DNA of 64,000 nt from Sphingopyxis panaciterrulae. GTDB lineage: Bacteria > Pseudomonadota > Alphaproteobacteria > Sphingomonadales > Sphingomonadaceae. The translations under genes and the position numbers were made by a program. Shown piece after piece: positions 1-8,870 of the stretch. The stretch lies in contig NZ_JACIJH010000001.1 of NCBI RefSeq assembly GCF_014199295.1, positions 124,001 through 188,000 on the forward strand. Reading direction: 5' to 3'. The stretch's first letter is position 1; the number at the start of each line of letters is the position of its first letter. Below the pieces are notes generated by a model. It saw only the letters and a list, made by a program, of their open reading frames with translations, had not been told where the DNA came from and did not search any database.

Positions 1-987
1 CAGGGCCAATTTGTCGCGCTTCCTGATCTGGTGGCCGAACAGTTCGGTATCCTCCATCGCGGTGCGCCGCATATGCGCGAGCGGGGTCTGCCAGCGCAGG
101 ATCTCGTGCATCGCATTCACCGCGAGGTCGGGGTCGTGGTTCGCCTCCAGCTTTGCGCGCTCCTCTGGGAACTGGTGCAGGCCATAGGCATAGGCCGACA
201 TCGAATTGCGCGTCGTGTCGTTGCCGCCGACGATCAGCAGGATGAGATTGCCCATGAATTCCTCATGGCTCATATGGCTCATCGCATCGGACTGGAGCAT
301 GATCGAGATCAGGTCGTGCTCGCCGGGCGATTGCGCCTTGCGGTCCCACAGTTCCTTGAAGGCGGCGCCCATCTCATAGGCGATGGCGAGCCGCGCCTGG
401 CGTTCCTCGAGCGTGTTGAAGCTCTCGATATCGCCGAGCGCGTCGGACCAGGCGGTCAGCTTGTGGCGCTCCTCCCACGGAAAGTCGAACAGGATGGCGA
501 GCATCTGCGTCGTCAGTTCGATCGACAATTTCTCGACCCAGTCGAACGGCTCGCCGACCGGCAGCGAATCGAGCACGTCGCTGGTGCGTTTCAGCGTGTC
601 GGTGCGCATCCGCTCGGTCTCGGACGGGCCGAAGGCGGGGGCGACGGTGCGGCGCTGCGCCGTGTGCTGCGGCGGATCCATCGCGATGAACATCGGCATC
701 GGGATCTCGCCCTCCTGCAGATGTTCGACGCCGTCGCCGGCGACGGTGATACCGCCATATTCCCAGCTCGACGAAAACAGCTTCGGCAGCGCCTCGACAT
801 GCTGGATCGGCTTGTAGGTCGTCACCGACCAATAGGGGCCGAATTTCGAATCCTCGCAATAATGGATCGGCGATTCGGCGCGCAGGCGCGCCATCGGCTC
901 CTGCCAGCGGTCCTCGCTCCACAGTTCGGCGCGACTGACGTCGAGCGGATCGGGATTTTCGGGGGCAACGCGATATTGGGTGGCCAT
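1..987 (-). CDS. Cytochrome P450, CYP153-like, cut by the window edge
   Basis: The first 329 codons of a P450 monooxygenase are present; the gene runs off the left edge, so the heme-thiolate cysteine loop is not visible. The I-helix oxygen-activation motif GGNDTTRN lies near residues 251-258 and the K-helix ExxR (EILR) near 294-298. The form GGNDTTRN together with FIAMDPPQH near residue 100 is typical of the CYP153 family, soluble bacterial terminal alkane and fatty-acid hydroxylases that work with a ferredoxin and ferredoxin reductase. The start is the ATG at 987. No redox partner gene lies on the visible side. The P450 assignment is firm; CYP153 and its substrate are inferred from motif resemblance. 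Confidence 0.9.
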   Translation of the reverse strand, partial: MATQYRVAPENPDPLDVSRAELWSEDRWQEPMARLRAESPIHYCEDSKFGPYWSVTTYKPIQHVEALPKLFSSSWEYGGITVAGDGVEHLQEGEIPMPMFIAMDPPQHTAQRRTVAPAFGPSETERMRTDTLKRTSDVLDSLPVGEPFDWVEKLSIELTTQMLAILFDFPWEERHKLTAWSDALGDIESFNTLEERQARLAIAYEMGAAFKELWDRKAQSPGEHDLISIMLQSDAMSHMSHEEFMGNLILLIVGGNDTTRNSMSAYAYGLHQFPEERAKLEANHDPDLAVNAMHEILRWQTPLAHMRRTAMEDTELFGHQIRKRDKLAL

Positions 988-1089
988 CGGGACAGCTCCT
1001 CTCTCCGGCCGTCTGGCGCGGCCGCGAATTGGGTTGCAGAATGCCACTATTTACAGCTTTGTCAACGACGGCATGGACCGGACAGCGAC

Positions 1090-2391
1090 TTACTGCCCCG
1101 ATGCCGTTTCGGCCGCTCCCGCAGCGGCCGTCGCCGCGCCGGTCCCGCGCTTCCAGAATTTCCAGTTGCTGCGTCCGCTCAGCACGCCGGCGCGGAACAG
1201 GCGCACTGACAGCATGATGACGAGCGCGACCCAGATCGCCTGCCAGCCGAGCGCGAGCAGGTGGACGCCGCGCGCGTCGTCGGTCGCGGCGCGCGCCGCC
1301 ATCGCCAGCGGCGAGGAGAAGGGGATGATCTGCGCGACCGTCGCCAGCGTGCTGCCCGGCGCGCTCGCGGCGGCCGAGCAGAGGCTGAACATCGCGACCT
1401 GCAGGATGGTGATCGGCAGGCTGAGCATCTGGATCTCGCGCACCGTGCCCGCCTGCGCGCCGACGCCGAGGAAGATCGCGCCGAGAAGCAGGAAGGCCAT
1501 GATGAAATAGGCGAAACCGATGCCGATGAAGAAGGGCCAGCCGGTCGCCGGCTCCACCGCGAGCAGGGCGGCGGACGCCTTTGCATTCGCCGCCGTCGTG
1601 CCCGCCTCTGCCAGCGCGGCGGGGTCGACCTGCGTCATCGCGACCAGGCCGCCGCCCACCGCCATCGCCATCCAGAAGGCGATGAACAGGATCGCGACGC
1701 CGAGCAGCCCGAGCAGCTTGCCGAGGAAGACGCTTTCGAGCGGCACCGCGGCGGCGAGGATTTCGATGACCTTGTTGCCCTTTTCCTCGGCGAGCATGCC
1801 GACCGACTGGCCGGCGAGGAGCAGGGTCAGCAGAAAGATGACGAAGATCGCCCCGAAGCCGATCGATTGCTGTGCCGCGATGCTGGTGCCGCCATGCTTC
1901 AGGCTTTCGAAGCGCGGCGCGGCGGGGGCGACGGCGCCCGCAGCCCGATCGCGCAGCACGTCGGTCGCGAGCAGCGCGAGATAAGCGCCCGAGCGGCTGT
2001 CTTCATCGCGCTCGACGATATGCGGAGCGGCGAGCGGACCGCTCATCACCGCATAGGTGTCGCTGCCCTTTTCCTGCGCCACCGCGACCGGATCGTCGTT
2101 CGCCGTGGCGACGCGCAGCTCGAGCGTCGCGGGCTTGTTCCCCGGCAGTGCCTCGCGCAGCCGCGTGTCGGCGGCGCGCAGCGCCTCGATATCCGCCGGC
2201 GCGGCGAGGATGACGATGCGCCCGGCACCGCGCGCGCTGTCGGCGAGCTGCGAGGCGCCGAAACCCCCGATCGCGCCCATGCCGATCATGAACAGCGGCG
2301 CGAGCAGGAAGAGGAGGAAGGTCGGGGTCGCGACGATCGCCAGAAAGTCGCGCCGCGCAACCACGAAGATGGTACGGAGGAGGGAGGTCAT
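1090..2391 (-). CDS. ABC-2 type transporter permease (NatB-like)
   Basis: A 433-residue inner-membrane permease. One transmembrane helix lies near residues 20-40, followed by a periplasmic domain of about 130 residues, then a cluster of five or so helices from about residue 175 to 405. This is the layout of ABC-2 permeases such as NatB. Its start overlaps the stop of the upstream ATPase gene by 4 bases (ATGA), so the two are translationally coupled and form one exporter. The reading frame is open further upstream, but that part overlaps the ATPase gene and is not real protein. Substrate is unknown; Na+ or drug efflux is only a family-level guess. Confidence 0.85.
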   Translation of the reverse strand: MTSLLRTIFVVARRDFLAIVATPTFLLFLLAPLFMIGMGAIGGFGASQLADSARGAGRIVILAAPADIEALRAADTRLREALPGNKPATLELRVATANDDPVAVAQEKGSDTYAVMSGPLAAPHIVERDEDSRSGAYLALLATDVLRDRAAGAVAPAAPRFESLKHGGTSIAAQQSIGFGAIFVIFLLTLLLAGQSVGMLAEEKGNKVIEILAAAVPLESVFLGKLLGLLGVAILFIAFWMAMAVGGGLVAMTQVDPAALAEAGTTAANAKASAALLAVEPATGWPFFIGIGFAYFIMAFLLLGAIFLGVGAQAGTVREIQMLSLPITILQVAMFSLCSAAASAPGSTLATVAQIIPFSSPLAMAARAATDDARGVHLLALGWQAIWVALVIMLSVRLFRAGVLSGRSNWKFWKRGTGAATAAAGAAETASGQ

Positions 2392-3338
2392 GCCGCGGAC
2401 TCCTCGATCGCGTCGGCGCGCGCGTCGGCCGCGAAGCCGGCGTCGACCTGGCGGACGATATGGACGAAGGCGTCGTGCAGGCCGGGCCGGGTGATCGACA
2501 GGCCGGCGACGCCGTGGCCGCTCGCGGTGATCCGCGCCAGGAGCGGCTCGACCCCGTCGTCCCGAATCGCGAAATGCCAGTCGTCGCCGCGCCGCTCGGC
2601 GCCGGGGGGCAGGCTGGCGGCGACGTCGCCGCCCGCGTCGCGCGGCGTGTAGCGCACCTGCATCGGCAGCAGCGCGCGCGCCTGATCGACCGTTCCCTCG
2701 AAACGGCGCGCCGAACGCGCGATGATCGCGATGCGGTCGCAGAGGCGCTCGGCGTGCGCCATGACATGGGTCGAAAAGAGAATCGTCGCGCCGCGCTCGC
2801 GCTCGCGCCGGACCAGCATTTCCAGCCGCTCCTGGTTGACCGGGTCGAGCCCCGAAAAGGGCTCGTCGAGCACGATCAGGTCGGGCGCGTGGATGATCGA
2901 TCCGATCAACTGCACCATCTGCGCCATGCCTTTCGACATCTTGCGGATCTTTTCGTCGATCACGCGTTCGAGCCCCAGCTCGGCCATGAAGATCGCGGCG
3001 CGGCGACGGCCTTCGGCCCAATCGAGCCCGCGCAGCGCGCCCATGAAGGCGATCGCCTCGCGCGCCTTCATGCCGGGATAGAGGCCGCGTTCCTCGGGCA
3101 GATAGCCGACGCGGCTGCGCACGCTCTGGGGCTTGTGGTTTCCGAGCAGGCGGCTGGTGCCGGCGTCGGGGTCGACGATGCCCAGCATCATGCGCAGCGT
3201 TGTCGTCTTGCCCGCGCCATTGGGGCCGAGCACGCCGTAGATGCTGCCCGCCGGCACCTCGAGGCTGACATGGTCGACCGCGGTGAAGCCCTCGAAATAT
3301 TTGGTGAGGCCGTGCGCCTCGACGCTATATTCGGTCAA
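2388..3338 (-). CDS. ABC transporter ATP-binding protein (NatA-like)
   Basis: A 316-residue ATPase. Walker [10 protein letters not shown] lies at residues 38-46, a degenerate signature MSKGMAQ near 134-140 and Walker [14 protein letters not shown] from about 154. The C-terminal 90 residues after the nucleotide-binding domain match the extra domain seen in NatA-type ATPases with a DUF4162-like tail. It is the first gene of a two-gene operon with the ABC-2 permease and is divergent from queG. A dyad-symmetric site at 3364-3387 lies in the shared upstream region. The exported substrate cannot be read from sequence. Confidence 0.88.
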   Translation of the reverse strand: MTEYSVEAHGLTKYFEGFTAVDHVSLEVPAGSIYGVLGPNGAGKTTTLRMMLGIVDPDAGTSRLLGNHKPQSVRSRVGYLPEERGLYPGMKAREAIAFMGALRGLDWAEGRRRAAIFMAELGLERVIDEKIRKMSKGMAQMVQLIGSIIHAPDLIVLDEPFSGLDPVNQERLEMLVRRERERGATILFSTHVMAHAERLCDRIAIIARSARRFEGTVDQARALLPMQVRYTPRDAGGDVAASLPPGAERRGDDWHFAIRDDGVEPLLARITASGHGVAGLSITRPGLHDAFVHIVRQVDAGFAADARADAIEESAA

Positions 3339-3363
3339 ATGCTGGTCCCCGATCGCCGAATGC

Positions 3364-3387
3364 CCATAGTGTGTCAGGACACTATGG
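3364..3387. promoter_or_regulatory. Palindrome between natA-like gene and queG
   Basis: Inverted repeat with arms CCATAGTGT (3364-3372) and ACACTATGG (3379-3387). Inside it sits a tighter dyad, GTGTC-AG-GACAC (3371-3382). It lies in the 80-base gap between two divergent starts and has no following T-run, so an operator for a dimeric regulator is more likely than a terminator. The regulator is unknown. Confidence 0.5.
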
Positions 3388-3418
3388 CACGCATGGCGCC
3401 CTGTCGTATAGGGCGTCC

Positions 3419-4471
3419 ATGATTTCGGAAAGCCTGCCCCCTCTCGAAGACCGCCTCGAAGCGACCGCGCGCGCGCACGGCTTCGCCGCTTTCGGCATTG
3501 CGTCCGCCGATGCGGCGCCCGAGACGGCGGCGCGGCTGAACGCCTGGCTGGCCGAGGGATGTCACGGCGGCATGATCTGGATGGAGAGTCGTGCGGGGCA
3601 GCGCGGATCGCCGCAGGGGCTGTGGCCCGAGGTGAAGTCGGTGATCGCGCTCGGCATGACCTATGCGCCCGCCGCCGATCCGCTGGCGCTCGCCGATCAT
3701 CCCGACCGCGGCCGCATTTCGGTCTATGCGCAGGGCGCCGACTATCACGACATCGTCAAGCGGGCGCTGAAGGCGGTCGCGCGCTGGCTGATCGCCGAGA
3801 CGCCGGGGGCGGAGGTCAAGGTGTTCGTCGACACCGCGCCGGTGATGGAAAAACCGCTCGCCGCCGCCGCCGGGCTCGGCTGGCAGGGCAAGCATACGAA
3901 CATGGTGAGCCGCGATCACGGCAGTTGGCTGTTTCTCGGCGCGATCTACACGACGCTCGATCTGGTTCCGAGCGGGGCGGGGCGCGACCGCTGCGGCCGC
4001 TGCCGCGCCTGCCAGGACGCCTGCCCGACGCAGGCCTTTCCCGCGCCCTATCGCCTCGATGCGCGGCGCTGCATATCCTATCTGACGATCGAGCATGCCG
4101 GGCCGATCCCGCTGGACTTGCGGCGCGGGATCGGCAACCGCGTCTATGGCTGCGACGATTGCCTTGCGGTCTGTCCGTGGAACAAATTCGCCGACAGCGC
4201 GCACCGCCACCGCGCCTTCCTGCCGCGCGCCGAGCTCGCTGCCCCGGCACTCGCCGACCTGCTGGCGCTCGACGATGCGGATTTCCGAACCGTGTTCGCG
4301 GGCTCGCCGATCAAGCGTATCGGGCGCGAGCGCATGGTCCGCAACGCCGCGATTGCCGCGGGGAACAGCGGCGACGCGCGCTTCCGGGCGCGGCTGACGG
4401 AGCTGACGGGGGACGCCTCGCCGGTGGTCGCCGAGGCAGCGGCGTGGGCACTCGCCGAGCTGGCGGACTGA
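3419..4471 (+). CDS. queG: Epoxyqueuosine reductase QueG
   Basis: Catalyses the last step of queuosine biosynthesis, reduction of epoxyqueuosine to queuosine in tRNA, using cobalamin and two [4Fe-4S] clusters. The protein is 350 residues. Ferredoxin-like cysteine motifs [12 protein letters not shown] (about 191-202) and [10 protein letters not shown] (about 244-253) are present, and a HEAT-like C-terminal tail follows. The start chosen is the ATG at 3419 (MISES); the frame is open 48 bases further upstream, but that extension overlaps the palindrome and lacks similarity to known QueG N-termini. It is a lone gene divergent from the ABC exporter. Confidence 0.93.
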   Translation: MISESLPPLEDRLEATARAHGFAAFGIASADAAPETAARLNAWLAEGCHGGMIWMESRAGQRGSPQGLWPEVKSVIALGMTYAPAADPLALADHPDRGRISVYAQGADYHDIVKRALKAVARWLIAETPGAEVKVFVDTAPVMEKPLAAAAGLGWQGKHTNMVSRDHGSWLFLGAIYTTLDLVPSGAGRDRCGRCRACQDACPTQAFPAPYRLDARRCISYLTIEHAGPIPLDLRRGIGNRVYGCDDCLAVCPWNKFADSAHRHRAFLPRAELAAPALADLLALDDADFRTVFAGSPIKRIGRERMVRNAAIAAGNSGDARFRARLTELTGDASPVVAEAAAWALAELAD

Positions 4472-4515
4472 AGAAACCAGAGCGGCGCGCGTCAAATTGG
4501 CATCGCTACCTAACG

Positions 4516-4555
4516 CCGTTCGTGCTGAGCTTGTCGAAGCACCGAACGGTTTTTT
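4516..4555 (+). terminator. REP-like hairpin with T-run after queG
   Basis: Arms CCGTTCGTGCT (4516-4526) and AGCACCGAACGG (4538-4549) pair with one bulged C, and six T follow. The core TGAGCTTGTCGAAG is a common intergenic palindrome of sphingomonads (recognised from general knowledge). It would end queG transcription and lies between convergent genes. Confidence 0.65.
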
Positions 4556-4569
4556 CATGACGCGAAATT

Positions 4570-4959
4570 CTAATGCCGCAGCGCCGCGATGCAGCGGTCG
4601 ACGTCGACCTCCCGTCCGTTGGGCGCGCGCGCGTCGACATGGGTGGCGAGCGGCTTGGCGCCGCGTTTCGGGGCGTAATAATAGACGTCGAGGATGCACG
4701 GTTCGCCGCTGAACTGCAGCTTGCGTCCGCTGCCCTCGGTGACGTCGAGCCGCGGCCGGCCGAAGATGCCGATCGCGGCGTCGGCGTCGTGGCCGATCAG
4801 CGCATTGTTCTGGACGACGCGCGGCGCGGTCGGCGGCGGCGTATCGGGGGCGGGCGGGGCGGTCCGCGGCGGCGTCGCGCGCGGGATGGCCGGACCGGCG
4901 CAGCCGGATATCAGCAGGGCGAGGCCGGCGGCGCCCGCCAGGCGGCTATGTCGGATCAT
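4570..4959 (-). CDS. Hypothetical lipoprotein
   Basis: A 129-residue predicted lipoprotein. The N-terminus has a short basic segment, a hydrophobic run and the lipobox LLISGC, then a proline/threonine-rich linker and a compact domain (about residues 48-129) containing IGHDADAAIGIFGRP. That motif resembles small SmpA/OmlA-like or 'outer membrane lipoprotein' hypotheticals seen in sphingomonads, but no firm family can be named. The start (ATG 4959) overlaps the stop of the upstream EI24-type gene by 4 bases, so they are co-translated. Confidence 0.7.
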   Translation of the reverse strand: MIRHSRLAGAAGLALLISGCAGPAIPRATPPRTAPPAPDTPPPTAPRVVQNNALIGHDADAAIGIFGRPRLDVTEGSGRKLQFSGEPCILDVYYYAPKRGAKPLATHVDARAPNGREVDVDRCIAALRH

Positions 4960-5633
4960 GGTTGGTCCCTCCCCAGATGCAGCATGTGGACGGCCATAGC
5001 GGCGCCGACGATGGGGGCCAAGAAATTGGCGACGGGAATCAGGAAAGCTGCGGCGGACAGCAGCCCGAGCGACCAGCGTGCGGCGCGGCCGAGGTGCGGC
5101 CGGTCCGGGTGGCGCGCCAGCACCATCGCCTCCAGATCGCGGCCGAGCAGCAGCGCATTGACCGCGAGTGCGAGCAACAGCGTGCCGATCCCGGTGACGA
5201 GCAGCAGGATGTAGAAGGGCAGCGCGACGAGATTGCCGAGGATCAGACGGCCGAGCGAGGCGAGCGCGAGGACGATGCTCGCCCGCCAGCCGACGTTGAT
5301 GGCGCGCGCGGCGGCGGCAGGATAGTGGCGCGCCTCGACATCGGCGACGATCGCATCGGCGAACAGGCCGACCACCGCGATCGCGACGGCGCGGAACAGC
5401 AGCCAGCTTCCCGCGATCAGCACCACCACGAGCAGCGCGCTCGCGAGATCGAGGCCGGGGCCGTCGAGCCAGTCCCAATGGTCGAGCGCCCAGCGCCCGG
5501 CGAAGACCAGCGCGCCGCCCGCGATCAGGAACAGCAGCAGGGTCAGCGCCAGGCTCTGCGCAAGCACGCGCAGCACGCGGCGGCTGGCGAGGTCGCCGAG
5601 CGCGAGCGACAGGGCGTGAAGGGCGCGGGTCAT
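4956..5633 (-). CDS. EI24 domain-containing (CysZ-like) membrane protein
   Basis: A 225-residue polytopic protein with four or more hydrophobic segments, and a sequence pattern (ALRALSLALGDL near the N-terminus and a C-terminal GLLSAAAFLIPVANFLAPI) typical of bacterial EI24/CysZ family proteins. CysZ proteins take part in sulfate uptake; no sulfate genes are adjacent, so function is open. The frame is open to 5696, but the extra 21 codons are encoded by the terminal repeat of the MITE at 5671-5900. The ATG at 5633 is therefore preferred. It is coupled to the downstream lipoprotein gene. Confidence 0.75.
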   Translation of the reverse strand: MTRALHALSLALGDLASRRVLRVLAQSLALTLLLFLIAGGALVFAGRWALDHWDWLDGPGLDLASALLVVVLIAGSWLLFRAVAIAVVGLFADAIVADVEARHYPAAAARAINVGWRASIVLALASLGRLILGNLVALPFYILLLVTGIGTLLLALAVNALLLGRDLEAMVLARHPDRPHLGRAARWSLGLLSAAAFLIPVANFLAPIVGAAMAVHMLHLGRDQP

Positions 5634-5670
5634 CGCGTCGGGGATGCGGGCCGGCGCGGGGCGCGTCAAG

Positions 5671-5900
5671 GGTGGTGGGTCAGTTTGAATTTCCATCTGT
5701 GTATGGTTTGCGCTGTGTGTGGTTCACGCGCTTCTCTTTTTCCGTCACCCTGAACTTGTTTCAGGGTCCATGGCCCGAGGTTTCGACGAACGCAGCGCCG
5801 GACGAGAGAGCCGGCCATGGATGCTGAAACAAGTTCAGCATGACGAAGAAAGAGACTGGCTCTATTAATCCAGGCGGAAATTCAAAACCGACCCACTACC
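5671..5900. mobile_element. MITE-like element with terminal repeats and 8-bp target duplication
   Basis: Imperfect terminal inverted repeats of about 29-30 bases lie at 5671-5699 and 5871-5900 (about 25 positions match with one gap; both begin GG and contain TTTGAATTTCC). The element is flanked directly by the 8-bp repeat GCGTCAAG at 5663-5670 and 5901-5908, which looks like a target-site duplication. It has no transposase. Terminal GG with an 8-bp duplication would fit mobilisation by an IS1595- or ISL3-type transposase, which is inference. A second palindrome (5743-5845) lies inside it. Confidence 0.72.
5743..5845. repeat. Long REP-type inverted repeat
   Basis: Two roughly 33-base arms (5743-5775 and 5813-5845) pair at about 28 positions. 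They carry CTGAACTTGTTTCAG and its complement CTGAAACAAGTTCAG and end in CGTCA/TGACG. It is nested inside the MITE upstream of the adenosine kinase gene. This type of palindrome recurs between genes in sphingomonad genomes. Confidence 0.7.
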
Positions 5901-5978
5901 GCGTCAAGCGCCGGCTTGCCTTGAGGCGCATCGCCCCTTAAGGCACGCCGCATCTTCCCCGACAGTACAGGATAATCC

Positions 5979-6977
5979 ATGGCCTCCACCGCCCGTTTCG
6001 ACGTCGCCGCGATCGGCAACGCGATCGTCGACGTCATCGCCCGCACCGACGACGCGCTCATCGAGACCGAAGGACTGGTCAAGGGGTCGATGCGGCTGAT
6101 CGACGCGGCGGAGGCGACGCGCCTCTATGCGGCAATGGGCCCCGCGGTCGAAATGTCGGGCGGCTCGGCGGCGAACACGCTCGCGGGACTCGCTGCGCTC
6201 GGGCGCCGCTGCGCCTTCATCGGGCAGGTCGCCGACGACCAGCTCGGCGGCGTCTTCACCCACGATCTGCGCGCGCTCGGCGTTTCCTATGACACGCCGC
6301 CGCTCAGCGGCGGGGCGCCGACCGCGCGCTGCCTGATCCTCGTCACCCCAGACGGGCAGCGGACGATGAACACCTTCCTCGGCGCCAGTCACCTGCTCGA
6401 ACAGGCGATGATCGACGAGGCGGTGATCGCCGAGTCCGACATCCTCTACCTCGAAGGCTATCTGTGGGACCCGCCGCTGTCGCGCGCGGCGATGCGGTGC
6501 GCGATCGACGTGGCGCGGGGCGCGGGGCGCAAGGTCGCCTTCACCCTGTCCGACGCCTTCATCATCGACCGCCATGGGGATGATTTCCGCGCGCTGATCG
6601 CCGAAGGCCTGTTCGACATATTGTTCGCCAACGAGGTCGAAATCTGCGCGCTGGCCGAAGAGAAGGATTTCGAAGCCGCGGTCGCCAAGGTCGCGCCGCA
6701 GGTGCCGCTGCTCGTCGTGACCCGCAGCGAACAGGGCGCCATCGCCGTCACCGGCGGCGCGCGCACCGCTGTTCCCGCCGAGCCGATCGACGAGGTCGTC
6801 GACACCACCGGTGCCGGCGACCTGTTCGCCGCGGGTTTCCTCGCCGGCCACGCCGAGGGGCGGCCGGTCGCCGACTGCCTGACGATGGGCGCGGTGTGCG
6901 CGCGCGAGATCATCGCGCAGGTCGGCCCGCGCGCGCAGACCGACCTCAAGGCGCAGGTCGCGGCGCGGCTGGGCTAG
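5979..6977 (+). CDS. Adenosine kinase / PfkB-family sugar kinase
   Basis: A 332-residue PfkB (ribokinase) family kinase. The N-terminal glycine-rich stretch SGGSAANTLAGLAALG and the C-terminal PfkB signature DTTGAGDLFAAGFL (about residues 269-282, catalytic Asp in GAGD) are intact. Alphaproteobacterial proteins with the N-terminus 'FDVAAIGNAIVDV' are usually annotated as adenosine kinase, which phosphorylates adenosine to AMP in purine salvage; substrate is inferred from that resemblance. The stop codon TAG lies in the CTAG that borders the palindromic element at 6974-7246. Confidence 0.85.
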   Translation: MASTARFDVAAIGNAIVDVIARTDDALIETEGLVKGSMRLIDAAEATRLYAAMGPAVEMSGGSAANTLAGLAALGRRCAFIGQVADDQLGGVFTHDLRALGVSYDTPPLSGGAPTARCLILVTPDGQRTMNTFLGASHLLEQAMIDEAVIAESDILYLEGYLWDPPLSRAAMRCAIDVARGAGRKVAFTLSDAFIIDRHGDDFRALIAEGLFDILFANEVEICALAEEKDFEAAVAKVAPQVPLLVVTRSEQGAIAVTGGARTAVPAEPIDEVVDTTGAGDLFAAGFLAGHAEGRPVADCLTMGAVCAREIIAQVGPRAQTDLKAQVAARLG

Positions 6978-7246
6978 AGCCTGATGACATGGCTTTGCCC
7001 CACCGTGACGGAGCCGATTTTGGCCCAGTGCGAGGCGCGAGGAGGGAGCGATGTCGAGGCATCGTGACCGACGAGCAACGCGGCAATGGGCCAAAATCGG
7101 CCCGCCCCGCAGGGGTCGCCCTGTGAAGGGCGCTGGACATCGTCGCGGGTCTTGCACGGGCCACCGGCCCGCGCGGCGCCCCGCTCCTCGCCAGCGTCTT
7201 TCACAGGGCGATCACGATGGGTCAAAGCCATGTCATCAGGCTCTAG
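6974..7246. mobile_element. MITE-like palindromic element between convergent genes
   Basis: A perfect 24-bp inverted repeat bounds the element (6974-6997 and 7223-7246; it begins CTAGAGCCTGATGACATGG). Inside are two further stems: 15 bp (7013-7027 with 7087-7101) and about 21 bp with two mismatches (about 7117-7137 with 7191-7211), the latter holding the small hairpin CGGGCC-ACC-GGCCCG. If the outermost CTAG copies are a 4-bp target duplication, insertion by an IS5-type transposase is possible. The element fills the gap between the stops of the adenosine kinase and flippase genes; short open frames inside it are not credible proteins. Confidence 0.72.
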
Positions 7247-7249
7247 GGC

Positions 7250-8794
7250 TCAGCCGGCGGCCGCTTCGGCCGTTTCCGGATGCTTCTTGAACAGCGCGCG
7301 GTCGGCGGGGCCGAAACCGCGCGTCCAGATCAGCCAGGCATAGATGCCGAGGATGACCGGCACGCCGATCAGCAGCTCGGCCCATTCGGGAAGCTTGGTC
7401 GCGCCCCAGCCGAGCACCGCCGCGCCCGCGGTCGCCCAGACGAGCGCCCAGCGCAGGCTGTTGACCGGCGCCTGCAGGATGCGCGCGAGCAGCCACGCCT
7501 TGGCGATCGAGGCGAAGCCGAGTGCGAGCATCAGCGCCAGCGCGACCGCCGCGGCATAATAGAGCGGCGGCAGGCCCATCGACTGCGCGATCAGGATCAG
7601 CGCGACGCTGAACGCCGCCTGCAGCGCGAGCGTCGCGAGGCTGATGAGGAGGTTGCGGTGGCGCGCGACATAGACCAGCGCCGCCTCGCTGACCACGGCA
7701 GTCGCGGCGACCACTTCGGCAGCGAGCAGGAAGGCGAGCGCGCCTGCGCCGCCGACGAACTCCGGCCCGACGAGGCCCATCACCGCCTCTCCGGGAATGC
7801 CGAGCGCGAGCGCGATGCCGGCCTGCGCCGCGATGATCCAGAAACCGACCTGGCTGACCTGCTGCGCGACCGCGGCGAAGCGCTTTTCGGCGAGGTTGCG
7901 GGTGATGACGGGGCCAAGGATCGGCTCGAAGCTGGTCTTCAGCTTCTGCGGCAGCGAGGCGACCTGCTGCGCCATGTAATAGATGCCGTAGATGGTCGGC
8001 GAGGTGAACTGGCCGAGGATGAAGAGGTCGAGCCGGCGCGTCCCCCATTCGATCGCGTCGGCGGCGGCGAGCGGCACGTTGCGGCGGGCGAGCCCGATCA
8101 GCGCCGCCGGGTGCGGGCGCCAGACGCCGGGGCCGCCATAATGGCGGATCATCGGCGCGAGCGCGGTCAGGAAGGCGGCGACCATCGCGGCGGCATAGGA
8201 GAGCATCAGCCCGTCCGCCGGCGATACATACCAGAATCCGGCGGCCGCGAGGCTGATCGCCCAGGGCTCGACCACCGCGCGCGCGCGCACCGTCGCGCCG
8301 ATGTCGAAGCGATAGGCGCAGGCGGCGAGCGCGATCTCGGTTCCTGCGATCGCGAAGACGAGGCCGGCCATCCAGCGGTCGGCGCTGCTGATCTCGCCCG
8401 CCGGATACATGAGCTGCGGCAGGACGAACAGCACCGCCGAGCCGAGTGCCGAGGCGAGGAAGGCGACGAACATGCCGTCCCAGACGGTGATGCGCGGATC
8501 GGCGCCGGGGGCGCTCAACTGCTCGGCGAGGCCGCGCTTGAGCCCGAGCGTCGCGAGCTGCGCGACCAGTTCGATGACCAATACGGCGAAGGCGAAACGC
8601 CCGACCGCCTCCGGCCCGTACCAGCGGCCGGCGATGTAGAGAAAGGGCAGGCGCGCAACGAGGCGCAGCACGAAGCCGAAGAAGTTGGTGCGGCCGCCCT
8701 TCGCCAGCGCGGCCGTATCGGCGTCGGACGAATCGGGGGACGAATGGGGCGGTGCGGAAGGCGGGGGCGCAGCCGCGCTGTCGGTCTGGCTCAA
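7250..8794 (-). CDS. Polysaccharide flippase (Wzx/MATE-like membrane protein)
   Basis: A 514-residue protein with about 30 polar N-terminal residues followed by some 12-14 hydrophobic segments and few charged loops, as in the oligosaccharide flippase (polysaccharide biosynthesis) superfamily that moves lipid-linked glycans across the inner membrane. The segment GRWYGPEAVGRFAFAVLVIE near residue 57 matches the typical first-helix region of the family. No glycosyltransferases are adjacent, so the glycan cannot be named. The C-terminus ends just beyond the palindromic element at 6974-7246. Family confident, substrate unknown. Confidence 0.82.
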   Translation of the reverse strand: MSQTDSAAAPPPSAPPHSSPDSSDADTAALAKGGRTNFFGFVLRLVARLPFLYIAGRWYGPEAVGRFAFAVLVIELVAQLATLGLKRGLAEQLSAPGADPRITVWDGMFVAFLASALGSAVLFVLPQLMYPAGEISSADRWMAGLVFAIAGTEIALAACAYRFDIGATVRARAVVEPWAISLAAAGFWYVSPADGLMLSYAAAMVAAFLTALAPMIRHYGGPGVWRPHPAALIGLARRNVPLAAADAIEWGTRRLDLFILGQFTSPTIYGIYYMAQQVASLPQKLKTSFEPILGPVITRNLAEKRFAAVAQQVSQVGFWIIAAQAGIALALGIPGEAVMGLVGPEFVGGAGALAFLLAAEVVAATAVVSEAALVYVARHRNLLISLATLALQAAFSVALILIAQSMGLPPLYYAAAVALALMLALGFASIAKAWLLARILQAPVNSLRWALVWATAGAAVLGWGATKLPEWAELLIGVPVILGIYAWLIWTRGFGPADRALFKKHPETAEAAAG

Positions 8795-8870
8795 GCCTCG
8801 CGCCCCTTCTGCTTCTCCCGATCCTCGCTTCTAGCGCGGGGAGGGGGGGCAGGCAATTGCGCGTCGCGCC

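Noticed and set aside
31..1209. Long plus-strand open frame across the P450 gene
   Set aside because: It is antisense to a clear P450 with intact motifs; such frames are common in GC-rich DNA.
6974..7231. 85-codon minus-strand frame inside the palindromic element
   Set aside because: It is made entirely of the inverted repeats; no start signal or protein-like composition.
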